Shown: positions 35,782-44,783 of the stretch, one piece after another
How the letters are laid out: each line of letters begins with the position of its first letter
Numbering within the stretch: the stretch's first letter is position 1
NCBI GenBank assembly: GCA_030278955.1
Contig: JAOANR010000004.1
Coordinates: forward strand, 52,579,459 to 52,643,458
Source: Hygrophila difformis
Lineage: Eukaryota > Streptophyta > Magnoliopsida > Lamiales > Acanthaceae
Length of the DNA stretch: 64,000 nt
Reading direction: 5' to 3'
The notes under the pieces: generated by a model
What the model was told of the DNA's origin: nothing
Database searches by the model: none
What the model saw: the letters and a program-made list of their open reading frames with translations, nothing else
Made by a program: the position numbers and the translations under genes

Positions 35782-38720
35782 TCATCGACCATTTAGAGCA
35801 TTAAACTGTGAAAACATAGCCGTTCCCGAGTGATCGATGTCCCCCGGCATCTCCGCCGGCACCCTGGGCGACCCACTTTCCGACGACGACGAGCTACCCG
35901 CTGGCTGCGGCGGCTTAATGGTAGAAGTAGGGCTGGGAAGCGGCTTGTGCTCCTCCTCCGACTTGCCTTGCTCCGAATTCTCCTGAAGCTGCAGAGCATA
36001 CTCCAAATTCCACAGCACATCGCCCATGGTCGGCCTATCGACGCCGTACTCAGCCAAACACTTCTCGGCAGCCTCCGCGAACTTCTTCAACGACTCGGTG
36101 TTGATGTGGCCGACAAGTAACGGATCCATTATTTTCTCGAGCATCCCTTTACGTTTCCACTGCATTGCCCATTCGGCCAGGTTCACTTGCTCCCTCGGCA
36201 GGGCGGGGTTGATCGCCGGACGGGCGCAGATCGCCTCTAATAAGACCACACCGAACGAGTACACGTCGGATTTCTCCGTGAGCTGTTGTTTCCAGAAGTA
36301 TTCAGGATCGAGGTACCCGAAGCTCCCCTTAACCGCCGTGCTCACGTGCGTTTGATCGGTTGTGGGAGCGTCTTTGGATAACCCGAAATCGGCCATTTTC
36401 GCCACGAAGTTCTCGTCGAGAAGGATGTTTGTGGTCTTCACATCACGGTGTATGATTCCCTGCGCCGATCCCGTGTGTAAGTAATGCAGACCTCGGGCGG
36501 CGCCGATGCAGATTTCCAGCCGCTGTTTCCACGTCAGGGTAGGTAAGTCTTTGCCGTAGAGGTGGTCGCGGAAAGGTCCGTTCGCCATGTACTCGTAGAC
36601 TAAGATCATCTCCGAATTCTCGTTGCAGTAGCCGATCAACGACACCAGATGGCGGTGCCTGAGCTTGGACAGGATTTGGATCTCTGTTTGGAATTCGTTG
36701 ATCCCCTGTTCCGATTGCGGGTTGCCGCGTTTTATCCCGACTTTCTGGCCGTCGGTTAGGACACCATAGTACACATTGCCGAATCCGCCGACACCGACGA
36801 TGTTGTCCGTGCTCCAATTGTTTGTGGCTTCTTGCATTTCGGCAAACGTGAAGCACCTTCCGAGGCCCACCATGGACGAGTTGAATTGGCTCTTACGCGA
36901 CCCATGGTTCGACGACATGAAAGCTGTGTCGCCAGCGTGGATTGGCAGTAGCCATGAGGAAAAGCTATTCGCTTTCTGCCAGTTTTGCGGCCGTTTTTTC
37001 CACTTGACTGCCATTGCGCCCAACCCGATGAAGGCTCCAACCATCATTGTGAAACCAACTGCTGCCACCGCCCCGCGGTGGCTGAGGCCGCCCGATTCGT
37101 CCGGACCAAATGTTCCATCAAGGCTGCCGATGGAGTTGTTCATTTTGAATACTTCTAGGCCATTTAATAAGGCGTTTTTAGTGCCCGTGTTGTCCAATGT
37201 CGGACCTACTTGAACTGTTATTGGATCCAAGGAGGTAACCATGGTGGAATTCACCACAAAATCGGCGAAGTAGGCGGCGGTTAGGCCCCCGGCAACTGTG
37301 GTTAAATCCAAGCCGGAAATGACTATCTGCCCGTTGATGTAGACGTTGAAGTAGAGTTCATTTGGAGCTCTGCTCACAATATCGGCAAAGTGAAGACGGA
37401 TGAGGTATTGGAATGACGGATCGATCTTTAATTTCCATGTGATGTTGAAATTGGGAACCTAAATTTTCAAATACAATTTGGAAATGTAAATGGTTTAATT
37501 ATTCATGCATGAGCTTCAAACCCTAGATTTATTTTTATTTGGAAATATAAATGGTTTAATTATTCATGCATGAGCTTCAAACCCTAGATTTATTTTTATT
37601 TGGAAATATAAATGGTTTAATTATTCATGCAAGAGCTTCAAACCCTAAATTTATTTTTATCTCAAAACGTCTTTAACCTTTTGATATTTATTGCATAGCT
37701 CTTAAATTGATTTTATCTGAAATTAATCATCAAAATGAAGTGATTCAAATCTTCAATTTGTGTTATTGTTATACTACTGACCTGAACATTGGCGTTCGCC
37801 ATCTGCGTGGCGCTGGCGTAGACCACCGGTGGCGCAATTAGTGGCGACTCGCCCTCCGGGTAGGTGATCACCTTTGGCTCGACGGTGACAGCTGTTCCGG
37901 CAATTTTCGGGTCAAGGTACGGCTCATCCGGCTCCCAAGACCTTCCGATGGTATCATTTAGGGGTGTGATCGTCGGACCACCGGAGTTCAACCGGTAAAC
38001 CGTCTGATACGCGACGGATGACGGGCCAGAGTAATCTCCCCTGGGGAAAACCGCCTTGGCGACGTTGCTGAGCCCTATATCCGGTGCCGACACGAACTCT
38101 ATGCCGTTGATAAACGCCGCGCTGCCCTCGTCCGGCTGGAACGCGATTGAAAATTGTTCCGTCACAACATTGACCAGATATTCCTTCATCGACCACCGCT
38201 TCTTGGGATCCAATTCGGATTTGAAACCATAGGTGAGCATTACTCCATTGCCTGTTTGCACCTTGAATTTCGCCTCGTTCAAATCGATCACGCTCGGCGT
38301 CGGCGCAAAGTGGAGCCTGACCCAATGCCATCCGGGTCGGGTCACGCGGAAGATATAAATTGCCTCGGCGTCGAACACCCTGCACGAACGGTAAATCGGC
38401 GACGGAACGCTCTGGTCATCCGGCGGAAGCAGGCCCCGAATGTCCTGGCCTTTGTAATTTAAAAACTTCTGGCCTTCCTGATCGCCGATGAAGACGCGGT
38501 TGCCGGGTAGCGTCGTGGTGGCGGGGTTGCCACAGTCGAGGAGGAAATTGTCCGGAGGGGTAAAGGCGAAGGATTTCGCCGGAGCGTCGATTAGCGCGGC
38601 CTGGGTTAGCATTGCCCCAAATGATAGGAAGAAGAACAGAACCATGAGAACCGCCGCCGCGGCAGAGGCGGCGGAGGAGGAGCACCGAAGGGGGAGCCGC
38701 CATGGAGGTGTTTTCTCCAT
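35782..38720 (-). CDS. CrRLK1L receptor-like kinase (malectin-like domains, BUPS-like)
   Basis: Two exons, 38720-37782 and 37458-35782, joined by a 323-base GT-AG intron, give 871 residues. A signal peptide (about 1-41) precedes two malectin-like extracellular domains (about 50-430), then a transmembrane segment (about 442-465) and a Ser/Thr kinase. Kinase features are the glycine loop GVGGFGNV (about 534-542), lysine 556 (VGIK, where VAIK is usual), HRD 650-652 and DFG 670-672, all intact. The tail is Ser/Pro-rich and ends AMFSQFNALNGR. CrRLK1L proteins sense RALF peptides and cell-wall state at the plasma membrane. The ANGPFRDHLYG and CARPAINPALPREQVNLAEWAMQWKRKG motifs remind me of the Arabidopsis BUPS1/2 subgroup (pollen-tube integrity); this is from memory. 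Most CrRLK1L genes lack introns, so the intron is of interest. Confidence 0.92.
37478..37660. repeat. 61-bp triplication inside the receptor-kinase intron
   Basis: Three head-to-tail copies of a 61-base unit (37478-37538, 37539-37599, 37600-37660), each containing AAATGGTTTAATTATTCATG and GAGCTTCAAACCCTA. Copies 1 and 2 are almost identical; copy 3 has a few changes. They make up more than half of the intron. Confidence 0.92.
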
Positions 38721-40084
38721 ATCGACTCTCCTGCTGAGGAGGAGGAGGAGGAGGAAAACAGGAACAATTCAGGAATTAATTGTGGGGGGAAGAATTAAAA
38801 GGGGGGGAATTTTTTAAGGGATGCTGAAGAAAAGCATCGTTTGTGATTTGCGTTTTTTTGGTGTTTCGCCCGAGATTGGTATTAGCGGCGATTGAACTCT
38901 TATTTTGGCACTCCCATGCTGTCGGGAGATTGTGCGGTTGACTCTAATTTCTATTTTTAGTAACTGTGAGTTCTTCTTTTCTATTTTTGGTAACTACGAC
39001 TTTTTCGGTTTCTTTGTCAAGTACTCGAATTTTAGAAAGGAACAGAATTTTCATCATTCCACATTTTCATATTAATTTTAAACATTGCTATATATTCACC
39101 CAGCACACAGTCCAATGCATTTTTAAATAATTAATAATTTAAATTCAATATATATAAAAATTCTAAAAATTAGATATTTCAAAAATTACAAGACGATACG
39201 AATCTAACAAGATCTCACTTGGCTATATTTTAACTTATATAACCATGATAAAAGTTTAAATTAAAATATATAAATAAACAGTAGGCATTTATCAAACTTA
39301 ACTAACACAAAAAAATGAAGTATATAACAAACAAAGCATCTAACCCATCCGTTCTCTACTAGTAAATTTTATTTACGACTTAAATACAGGCTAAAATATA
39401 TATACATATAGTATTATATATTTGAGAAATATTTAGATGACCATTGACCAAACAGGTCAACAAAAGTTTGTGTTAAAGAGAGCACACTACGTCACTACCT
39501 ATTTGCCACCACTCCCAAGGACGAATAATCTTATAGGGAACAAATTCAAAAGCCACTAGGCACTAGGACGAAAAGTTCTCGTTGGACTCGTAGTCCAATA
39601 TATTTATTTAATAATTAATATATTAATATGTGAAAATAAATATTTTATAAGATACCATTCGACTAAATTTTTTTATATAATTGCAACAAAATTCATTGCA
39701 ATCTTATACTAAAGCCCCATAATTTATTGCAACCTTATACTTCTCCTACCAGAACAAAATTTAGACGATTGCCGTCTTTCCTACACATCATGGATTGTGA
39801 ACCATCGGGTAGTTATCTAATGAAAATGGAACCCAAGAATATAAGGTACAACTATTTTCCGGATGCTATTAATAGCAGAAAATTTTACTTGTATTCAATG
39901 GGCAATTTAGATAAAAGCAGGGGTGAGTAAACTACTCCATAGAGTCTCGTTTTATATTGGGGCAAATTATAGTAAAGGACCCATTAGATTTAGTTTGTAT
40001 TTTAAAAAGACCCATTGTAAAAAACTTACAAAAAAGGACCCATTTAAGTTTTGACTTTAAAATAGTACCCACCTAACTTCCCAA
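38721..40084. other. Receptor-kinase promoter side and spacer, no gene
   Basis: The 5' UTR and promoter of the minus-strand kinase lie at the left, including a CTCCTC run (about 38730-38760). A decayed MITE is at about 39079-39320 (CAGTCCAATGCA, ACGAATCTAACAAGATCTC). The 67-codon frame at 39727-39930 is unsupported. The left border of the viral insert falls somewhere between about 39950 and 40177. Confidence 0.5.
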
Positions 40085-40176
40085 TAAATTTATCTTTAAG
40101 CATGAGACACACTCTACAATTTGAGCAAAAATTCCATTTACTTTGTAAACCCACTAAAATAATTAACTTATAAAAA

Positions 40177-40443
40177 ATGAATCAAGAAGAAATAAATTCA
40201 TTAATATATGAATATGGAATATATTTACAAACTATGGAAGAAAGAATTGAAAATTGGAATGACATTGTTTACACTATACTCATATTTTTAACTGAATATA
40301 ATCAAAAGGTATATCCCTATTCGGAAGAAAAAAGTTTTTGGGACAAAATAATTTTACTCAGAATAGGATCAGATAGTGAAAATTATGATGAAGAACAACC
40401 AGACAATTTAAGTAATTATGGTGAATATTATTTTTCTGATTAA
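40177..40443 (+). CDS. Small viral ORF A upstream of the primer site (88 aa)
   Basis: ATG at 40177, 88 residues, acidic with a DSENYDEEQPDN stretch near the C-terminus. It lies before the primer-binding site, so on the pregenomic RNA it would be the last open frame of the leader region. Base composition matches the other viral frames. I do not recognise a domain; by position it could be compared with the small leader-proximal ORFs of other caulimovirids, but no function is claimed. Confidence 0.6.
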   Translation: MNQEEINSLIYEYGIYLQTMEERIENWNDIVYTILIFLTEYNQKVYPYSEEKSFWDKIILLRIGSDSENYDEEQPDNLSNYGEYYFSD

Positions 40444-40500
40444 AACCAGTAACACAACAAAATTAATTAAAATATTTTTATTCCACCCCTTTTTACAATT

Positions 40501-40512
40501 TGGTATCAGAGC
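40501..40512 (+). other. tRNA-Met primer-binding site of the pararetrovirus
   Basis: TGGTATCAGAGC is complementary to the 3' end of plant initiator tRNA-Met, the standard minus-strand DNA primer in Caulimoviridae. By convention it marks nucleotide 1 of the circular genome. Confidence 0.95.
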
Positions 40513-40532
40513 CCAGAACGATTAATCTGGAC

Positions 40533-41267
40533 ATGAGTAATCATAATCATAATGATCATATATTAAACTATCATATGTCAAGATTAAGATTAAATACTTC
40601 AGAACAACTATACCCAGAATATATTCCAACAGCAAGATATCCTTTAGATGAAAATCAAGAAATAGATTATCCACTAAGTACGATTAATCCACTCGATACT
40701 GAAAACTATATAATAAATAGAAATAATGAATATACACAAAATAACACCGAAAGCTTGATGATACAAGCAAGAATTGAAAGAGCCTTTCTAAACAGAATAA
40801 GAGGATTGGAACCACAAATAAGACCAATTACAGACATAAGAACCAACAATAATCGTAGATTTTTAACACCCACATTTAATCCTGATCATGAAATAAGTCA
40901 AGGAGAAATAGAAAATATGGATCAACAAATAGAAGAAAGAAAAACATACATAGACAGAAGAAGAAGAAGATTAAATAGATTGCAAAACGATGAAGAATTT
41001 GGAATAAGACTAGGAAATAGAGGAAAAAGATTACTTTGGATAGGAAACTATATAATTGAAACGGAAGAATATAATGGTAATTTAATACAAATTATATCAA
41101 AAAGAGATGAAGAACAAGAGTTAGTATCACAAGTCAAATTATCTATAATCAACAATGAAATTACAACTTACAGAATGTTTCCAGGATATATAACACACAA
41201 CACCATGTTTACTAGAGCACCTTCACCCGAATTTTCAGATCAAGAATCAAATTATAGTGAAGACTAA
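40533..41267 (+). CDS. Viral ORF B, unknown function (244 aa)
   Basis: The first ATG in frame is at 40533; the frame is open further upstream to 40500 but only with a TTG across the primer site, so 40533 is preferred. 244 residues, rich in Asn, Arg and Glu, with an arginine cluster DRRRRRLNRLQ at about 143-153 and an acidic end (SDQESNYSED). No domain recognised. It holds the position of the movement protein in caulimo- and soymoviruses but shows none of the 30K signature, and the movement protein is found further downstream. ORF C begins four bases after its stop. Confidence 0.7.
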   Translation: MSNHNHNDHILNYHMSRLRLNTSEQLYPEYIPTARYPLDENQEIDYPLSTINPLDTENYIINRNNEYTQNNTESLMIQARIERAFLNRIRGLEPQIRPITDIRTNNNRRFLTPTFNPDHEISQGEIENMDQQIEERKTYIDRRRRRLNRLQNDEEFGIRLGNRGKRLLWIGNYIIETEEYNGNLIQIISKRDEEQELVSQVKLSIINNEITTYRMFPGYITHNTMFTRAPSPEFSDQESNYSED

Positions 41268-41271
41268 TAAG

Positions 41272-41598
41272 ATGCCAGGAATAAAGTTAGAAAATGAAAC
41301 AATAGAAAGACTGACTAATAAAATTCATGAAATAGAAAGTCAACCACAAGATATAAGTACCATAATAATGAAACAAAAACTATTAAGAATAAAATTCAAG
41401 ATTTCTAAAATGATAGATGAAAGAGAAGCATATGTAATTATACAAAAACACATAGATCCAGAAAAAGAAGAATCGGAGTTAATAAAAGAATGGTATTTAA
41501 ATGAATTAGAAACAATAGAAATAGAAGAATTAGAAAGGGAAACTGAAATAGATGAAGTAAACGACTTCATTAGAAACATAAGAAATATTAGAAGATGA
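41272..41598 (+). CDS. Viral ORF C, small charged protein (108 aa)
   Basis: ATG at 41272, 108 residues, rich in Glu, Lys and Ile with heptad-like spacing suggesting helical coiled coil, ending in IEELERETEIDEVND and a basic tail. Its stop overlaps the start of ORF D (ATGA at 41595). By position it might correspond to the aphid-transmission or virion-associated small proteins of caulimoviruses; the sequence alone does not show this. Confidence 0.65.
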   Translation: MPGIKLENETIERLTNKIHEIESQPQDISTIIMKQKLLRIKFKISKMIDEREAYVIIQKHIDPEKEESELIKEWYLNELETIEIEELERETEIDEVNDFIRNIRNIRR

Positions 41599-41948
41599 GT
41601 TATCTAGAAGATTTAGAAACAATAAAAGATGGAATTGAACTAATAAAAGAACTAATGATAAGTCTAGATACAAGACTCTACAATATCGAAAGATACATAG
41701 ACAAAACAATAATTAAAACTCCACAAAAGCAAGTAGAATTAGAAAAGTCACTCCCTCTACCAAAATGGGAGAAGACACCAGAACCAGGAAGTCTCGATCA
41801 TAGAGTAATGATGAAAGAAATAGAAAAACTAAACAAACAAAATAAAATTAGAATTCTTATAGACAAAGTAGAAAAATTAAAAAAGATAAATGAAGAACTA
41901 AAGGAAGAAAAATTAGAAAGTAGAGAAGATAAAGAAGAAACAGAATGA
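41595..41948 (+). CDS. Viral ORF D, coiled-coil protein, VAP-like by position (117 aa)
   Basis: ATG at 41595 within ATGA shared with the ORF C stop. The first 40 residues have regular hydrophobic spacing (LETIKDGIELIKELMISL), then a Pro/Lys segment, then a highly charged helix. A small coiled-coil protein immediately before the coat protein is reminiscent of the caulimovirus virion-associated protein, but no sequence proof is available. Its stop overlaps the coat protein start (ATGA at 41945). Confidence 0.65.
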   Translation: MSYLEDLETIKDGIELIKELMISLDTRLYNIERYIDKTIIKTPQKQVELEKSLPLPKWEKTPEPGSLDHRVMMKEIEKLNKQNKIRILIDKVEKLKKINEELKEEKLESREDKEETE

Positions 41949-43414
41949 ATACAAGTATAGAAGACTTAATAAATGAATTAAGTAGTGATTTAGAACGACT
42001 AAATTTAGAACCAATATATACAGGAACATTTTCAGAAACAGAATTAGAAACTAATGAAAGTGATTTGGAAGAACAACATAAAGTCTTTATGAATAATCAT
42101 AGATTATATTTACCATCATCAGAAGTAGTTGAAGAAACTAGCACTACCTTGCCAAGAGAAGGTGTAACAGGAACTATACCAATGGAAGTAGATCAAACTA
42201 CAAATAGACAAAATGTAGACAATTATCAAAGTAGATTACAAAATTTACCTTCAAGAAATTTTCCAATAAGAAAAACAACCTCTAAAAAAGAAATTTGGAA
42301 ATACAATGAAGATTTTGAGTTAAAAGAAACAAGAATAGGAAATGTGAGACCAGGAGATGCAATATTCCTAAACCTGGATTGTCTTAAACAGCCAAGTCTA
42401 GAACTAGAAAAATGGAAACAGATAATAAGAATACATTTAATGTCAGAAGAAAGTACGTCAAGAGCAAAAACATTAAAAATATGGAATTTAGTCCAAGGAA
42501 ATGTGGCACAATTCCTTGCAGGAATTTCATCAAATACAAAACAAACTTATATGAATACAATTACTCAAGGATTTGGACAAGATGTAAACACAGGAATAGA
42601 GGAATTTATCAATATCATACAAGAAGAATTCCTAGGAGTACAAAGCTTAGATAATAATGCTATAATAGAAGAACGAGATCAAGCGTTACTAAGATTAAAT
42701 AAAATAAGACTAAGAGATTTATGCTTTTTTGATCAATTCTCTGAACAATTTAAAAGTTACTATTATACAGCTTATACAAGCTCACAAAATAATGAACACA
42801 CCATGAACTCTATATTTTCAAAACTACCATCACCATGGGATGAATATATGTGGAAAACATGGATTCAAAATAAAAATGACTATCCGAATAATTTAGGAAG
42901 CCGAATAAGATTAATAAGACAGGTAATAACTGAGTTATGTTACCAAAGAAAAATATTAGATCACACTAAAATATATAATAAAGCTGCTGATTTATGCTGT
43001 CAAGAAAATGCAGAAAATTTTGAATGGGGAAAAAATAAAACATATAGAAAAAATAAGAGATTTAAAAAATTTAAACCAATAAAAAGAAAATTTAAGAAAG
43101 GAAAAAGATTTAAAATCTTTAATAAGAAAAAATTCTTTAAGCCAAAATTTGGAAGAAAATATTATAAAAGAAGAAATGACAAAAGACAAAATAAAAAGAA
43201 TCCAACCACATGTAAATGTTATAACTGTGGAGAAATAGGACACTTTGCAAGTGATTGTACAAAACCAAAGAAAAAACAAGTAAGATTTATGGAATATGAT
43301 ATTATAGATGAACAAATATTCAAAGAAATAGAATCAGATCTAGAAAGTATAAGTGAACCAGAATCAGGAGATGAGATATATGAAGTAAAATTCTCTGAAA
43401 TAGAAAATGAATAA
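41945..43414 (+). CDS. Pararetrovirus coat protein with CCHC zinc knuckle (489 aa)
   Basis: 489 residues. The N-terminus is acidic and the middle (about 110-340) is the capsid-like helical region. A strongly basic stretch (about 365-420, Lys/Arg/Phe-rich) follows, then a CCHC knuckle at residues 425, 428, 433 and 438 (CYNCGEIGHFASDC) and an acidic end. This order, basic region plus one zinc knuckle plus acidic tail, is characteristic of caulimovirid coat proteins, which package the DNA genome and bind its RNA. The frame is intact. It overlaps ORF D by 4 bases and the movement-protein frame by 8 bases. Confidence 0.9.
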   Translation: MNTSIEDLINELSSDLERLNLEPIYTGTFSETELETNESDLEEQHKVFMNNHRLYLPSSEVVEETSTTLPREGVTGTIPMEVDQTTNRQNVDNYQSRLQNLPSRNFPIRKTTSKKEIWKYNEDFELKETRIGNVRPGDAIFLNLDCLKQPSLELEKWKQIIRIHLMSEESTSRAKTLKIWNLVQGNVAQFLAGISSNTKQTYMNTITQGFGQDVNTGIEEFINIIQEEFLGVQSLDNNAIIEERDQALLRLNKIRLRDLCFFDQFSEQFKSYYYTAYTSSQNNEHTMNSIFSKLPSPWDEYMWKTWIQNKNDYPNNLGSRIRLIRQVITELCYQRKILDHTKIYNKAADLCCQENAENFEWGKNKTYRKNKRFKKFKPIKRKFKKGKRFKIFNKKKFFKPKFGRKYYKRRNDKRQNKKNPTTCKCYNCGEIGHFASDCTKPKKKQVRFMEYDIIDEQIFKEIESDLESISEPESGDEIYEVKFSEIENE

Positions 43415-44783
43415 AGATAAAGAAATAATCACAGAAGAACAAGAAGAAACAAAAGAAATAGAATATGTAGAACAATATGAAGGACAAAGAGGATATGCAA
43501 TAAAAGCTATCCTAAGTCCAGAACAAATTAATAAAATACAAGGATTAGATCTAAAACATGGATTCAAGCATACAAATTTTAATATACTATCAAGAACATT
43601 CTCAAGAAATAATATAGTAATTCATGAATATCATGAACTAGAAAAAACAGTGGATGTATGTAACACTAATACTACTCTAAAACTGCACCTTTTAACAAAA
43701 GATATAATAAATAAAGGGCTAGAAAAATTAAGTAGAAAGAAAACAGAGAAAATACAATACGTACATTTAGCAGGAGTAAAGATTCTAATAAAATCTTTAT
43801 TTAGAAGTGGAATAGACTTACCAGTAACAATAAGCCTACATGATTCAAGATTATTAAATCCACAAGACTCACACTTAGGAACTATTAATGGAAACCTGAT
43901 TTACCAAAAACTACTATTTACATGTTACCCAAACTATTGTGTATCTTTACAAGATCAAAATATAGACGAAACATTAACCCTATACATAAAAGTACATAGG
44001 AATGATGTAATGAAAAATGAAAGTAAAATATTTACAGTACATTATAGTGCTTTTTATAGCTACCTAAATAGCAATAGACTAAAACCTTATGATGATAAAA
44101 AGACAATAGAAATACACGAAGCATGTAGAGACACAATAGCAGATCTAATATTACCAGAATTGAATAATCCAACGTTACAAGATGATTGGATAATTGATCT
44201 TGCAGACAAGAAAAATACAATAGAAATTGGAAAACCATTAGAAAATAGGAGACCACAATTATCCTATGTAGGAAGAACAATGAGTAGTAGAAAAAGTATA
44301 GATTATAGCCCAAGAACAAATCTAATACTTGATCAACCAAGACATAGTATTGATATCCCATACGAAAAGAGTAAACAAAAAGCCCAAACATGGAGGATTA
44401 ATATAGAATATTATAATGGCACAAACTGGATAAAAGGACCAAACATATTAGTAGACACTGGAGCTGGTAAGAATCATATAGGAAAAACTTGTATAAATGG
44501 ATTAACAAAGCATATAGGAACAGAATATAGATATACTACTTTTGAAGGAGAAGTAAAAAGAGTAAATGAAATAGTAATAGTACCAATAAAACTAGGTACA
44601 GACTTAATAGAAGAAGTAAAATGTTATGTAGCAGAAGAAGAAGGAACATCTAGTAGCACCTATCATGTCTTGTTAGGCAATGAGTTTTTAGACTCATTAA
44701 ACAAATATACGATAACAGGAGAAATTTTTAGTGGAAAAACAAAAAATGGAAAAGCTTTCGTAATAGGAAAAGCATATATATGA
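43407..44783 (+). CDS. 30K movement protein fused to a retropepsin-like domain (458 aa)
   Basis: ATG at 43407 inside ATGAATAA, sharing 8 bases with the coat-protein stop. Residues about 55-225 match the 30K movement-protein pattern: a VHLAGVKILIKSLFR strand, the conserved aspartate in LHDSRLL, then GNLIYQKLLFTCYPN. Such proteins form tubules through plasmodesmata. After a Ser/Arg-rich linker, residues about 325-450 look like an aspartic protease of the retropepsin fold: VDTGAG at 349-354 (Asp350) and a late LLGNEFL. This is separate from the protease in the next frame. Whether it cleaves anything is unknown; it may be structural or may process the movement/coat proteins. Frame intact. Confidence 0.85.
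   Translation: MNKDKEIITEEQEETKEIEYVEQYEGQRGYAIKAILSPEQINKIQGLDLKHGFKHTNFNILSRTFSRNNIVIHEYHELEKTVDVCNTNTTLKLHLLTKDIINKGLEKLSRKKTEKIQYVHLAGVKILIKSLFRSGIDLPVTISLHDSRLLNPQDSHLGTINGNLIYQKLLFTCYPNYCVSLQDQNIDETLTLYIKVHRNDVMKNESKIFTVHYSAFYSYLNSNRLKPYDDKKTIEIHEACRDTIADLILPELNNPTLQDDWIIDLADKKNTIEIGKPLENRRPQLSYVGRTMSSRKSIDYSPRTNLILDQPRHSIDIPYEKSKQKAQTWRINIEYYNGTNWIKGPNILVDTGAGKNHIGKTCINGLTKHIGTEYRYTTFEGEVKRVNEIVIVPIKLGTDLIEEVKCYVAEEEGTSSSTYHVLLGNEFLDSLNKYTITGEIFSGKTKNGKAFVIGKAYI

Noticed and set aside
36776..38817. Long frames antisense to the receptor kinase
   Set aside because: They are shadows of the GC-rich kinase and malectin-domain coding sequence; no independent motif.
40500..40532. Upstream extension of viral ORF B
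   Set aside because: It needs a TTG start that overlaps the tRNA primer site; ATG at 40533 is the first standard start.
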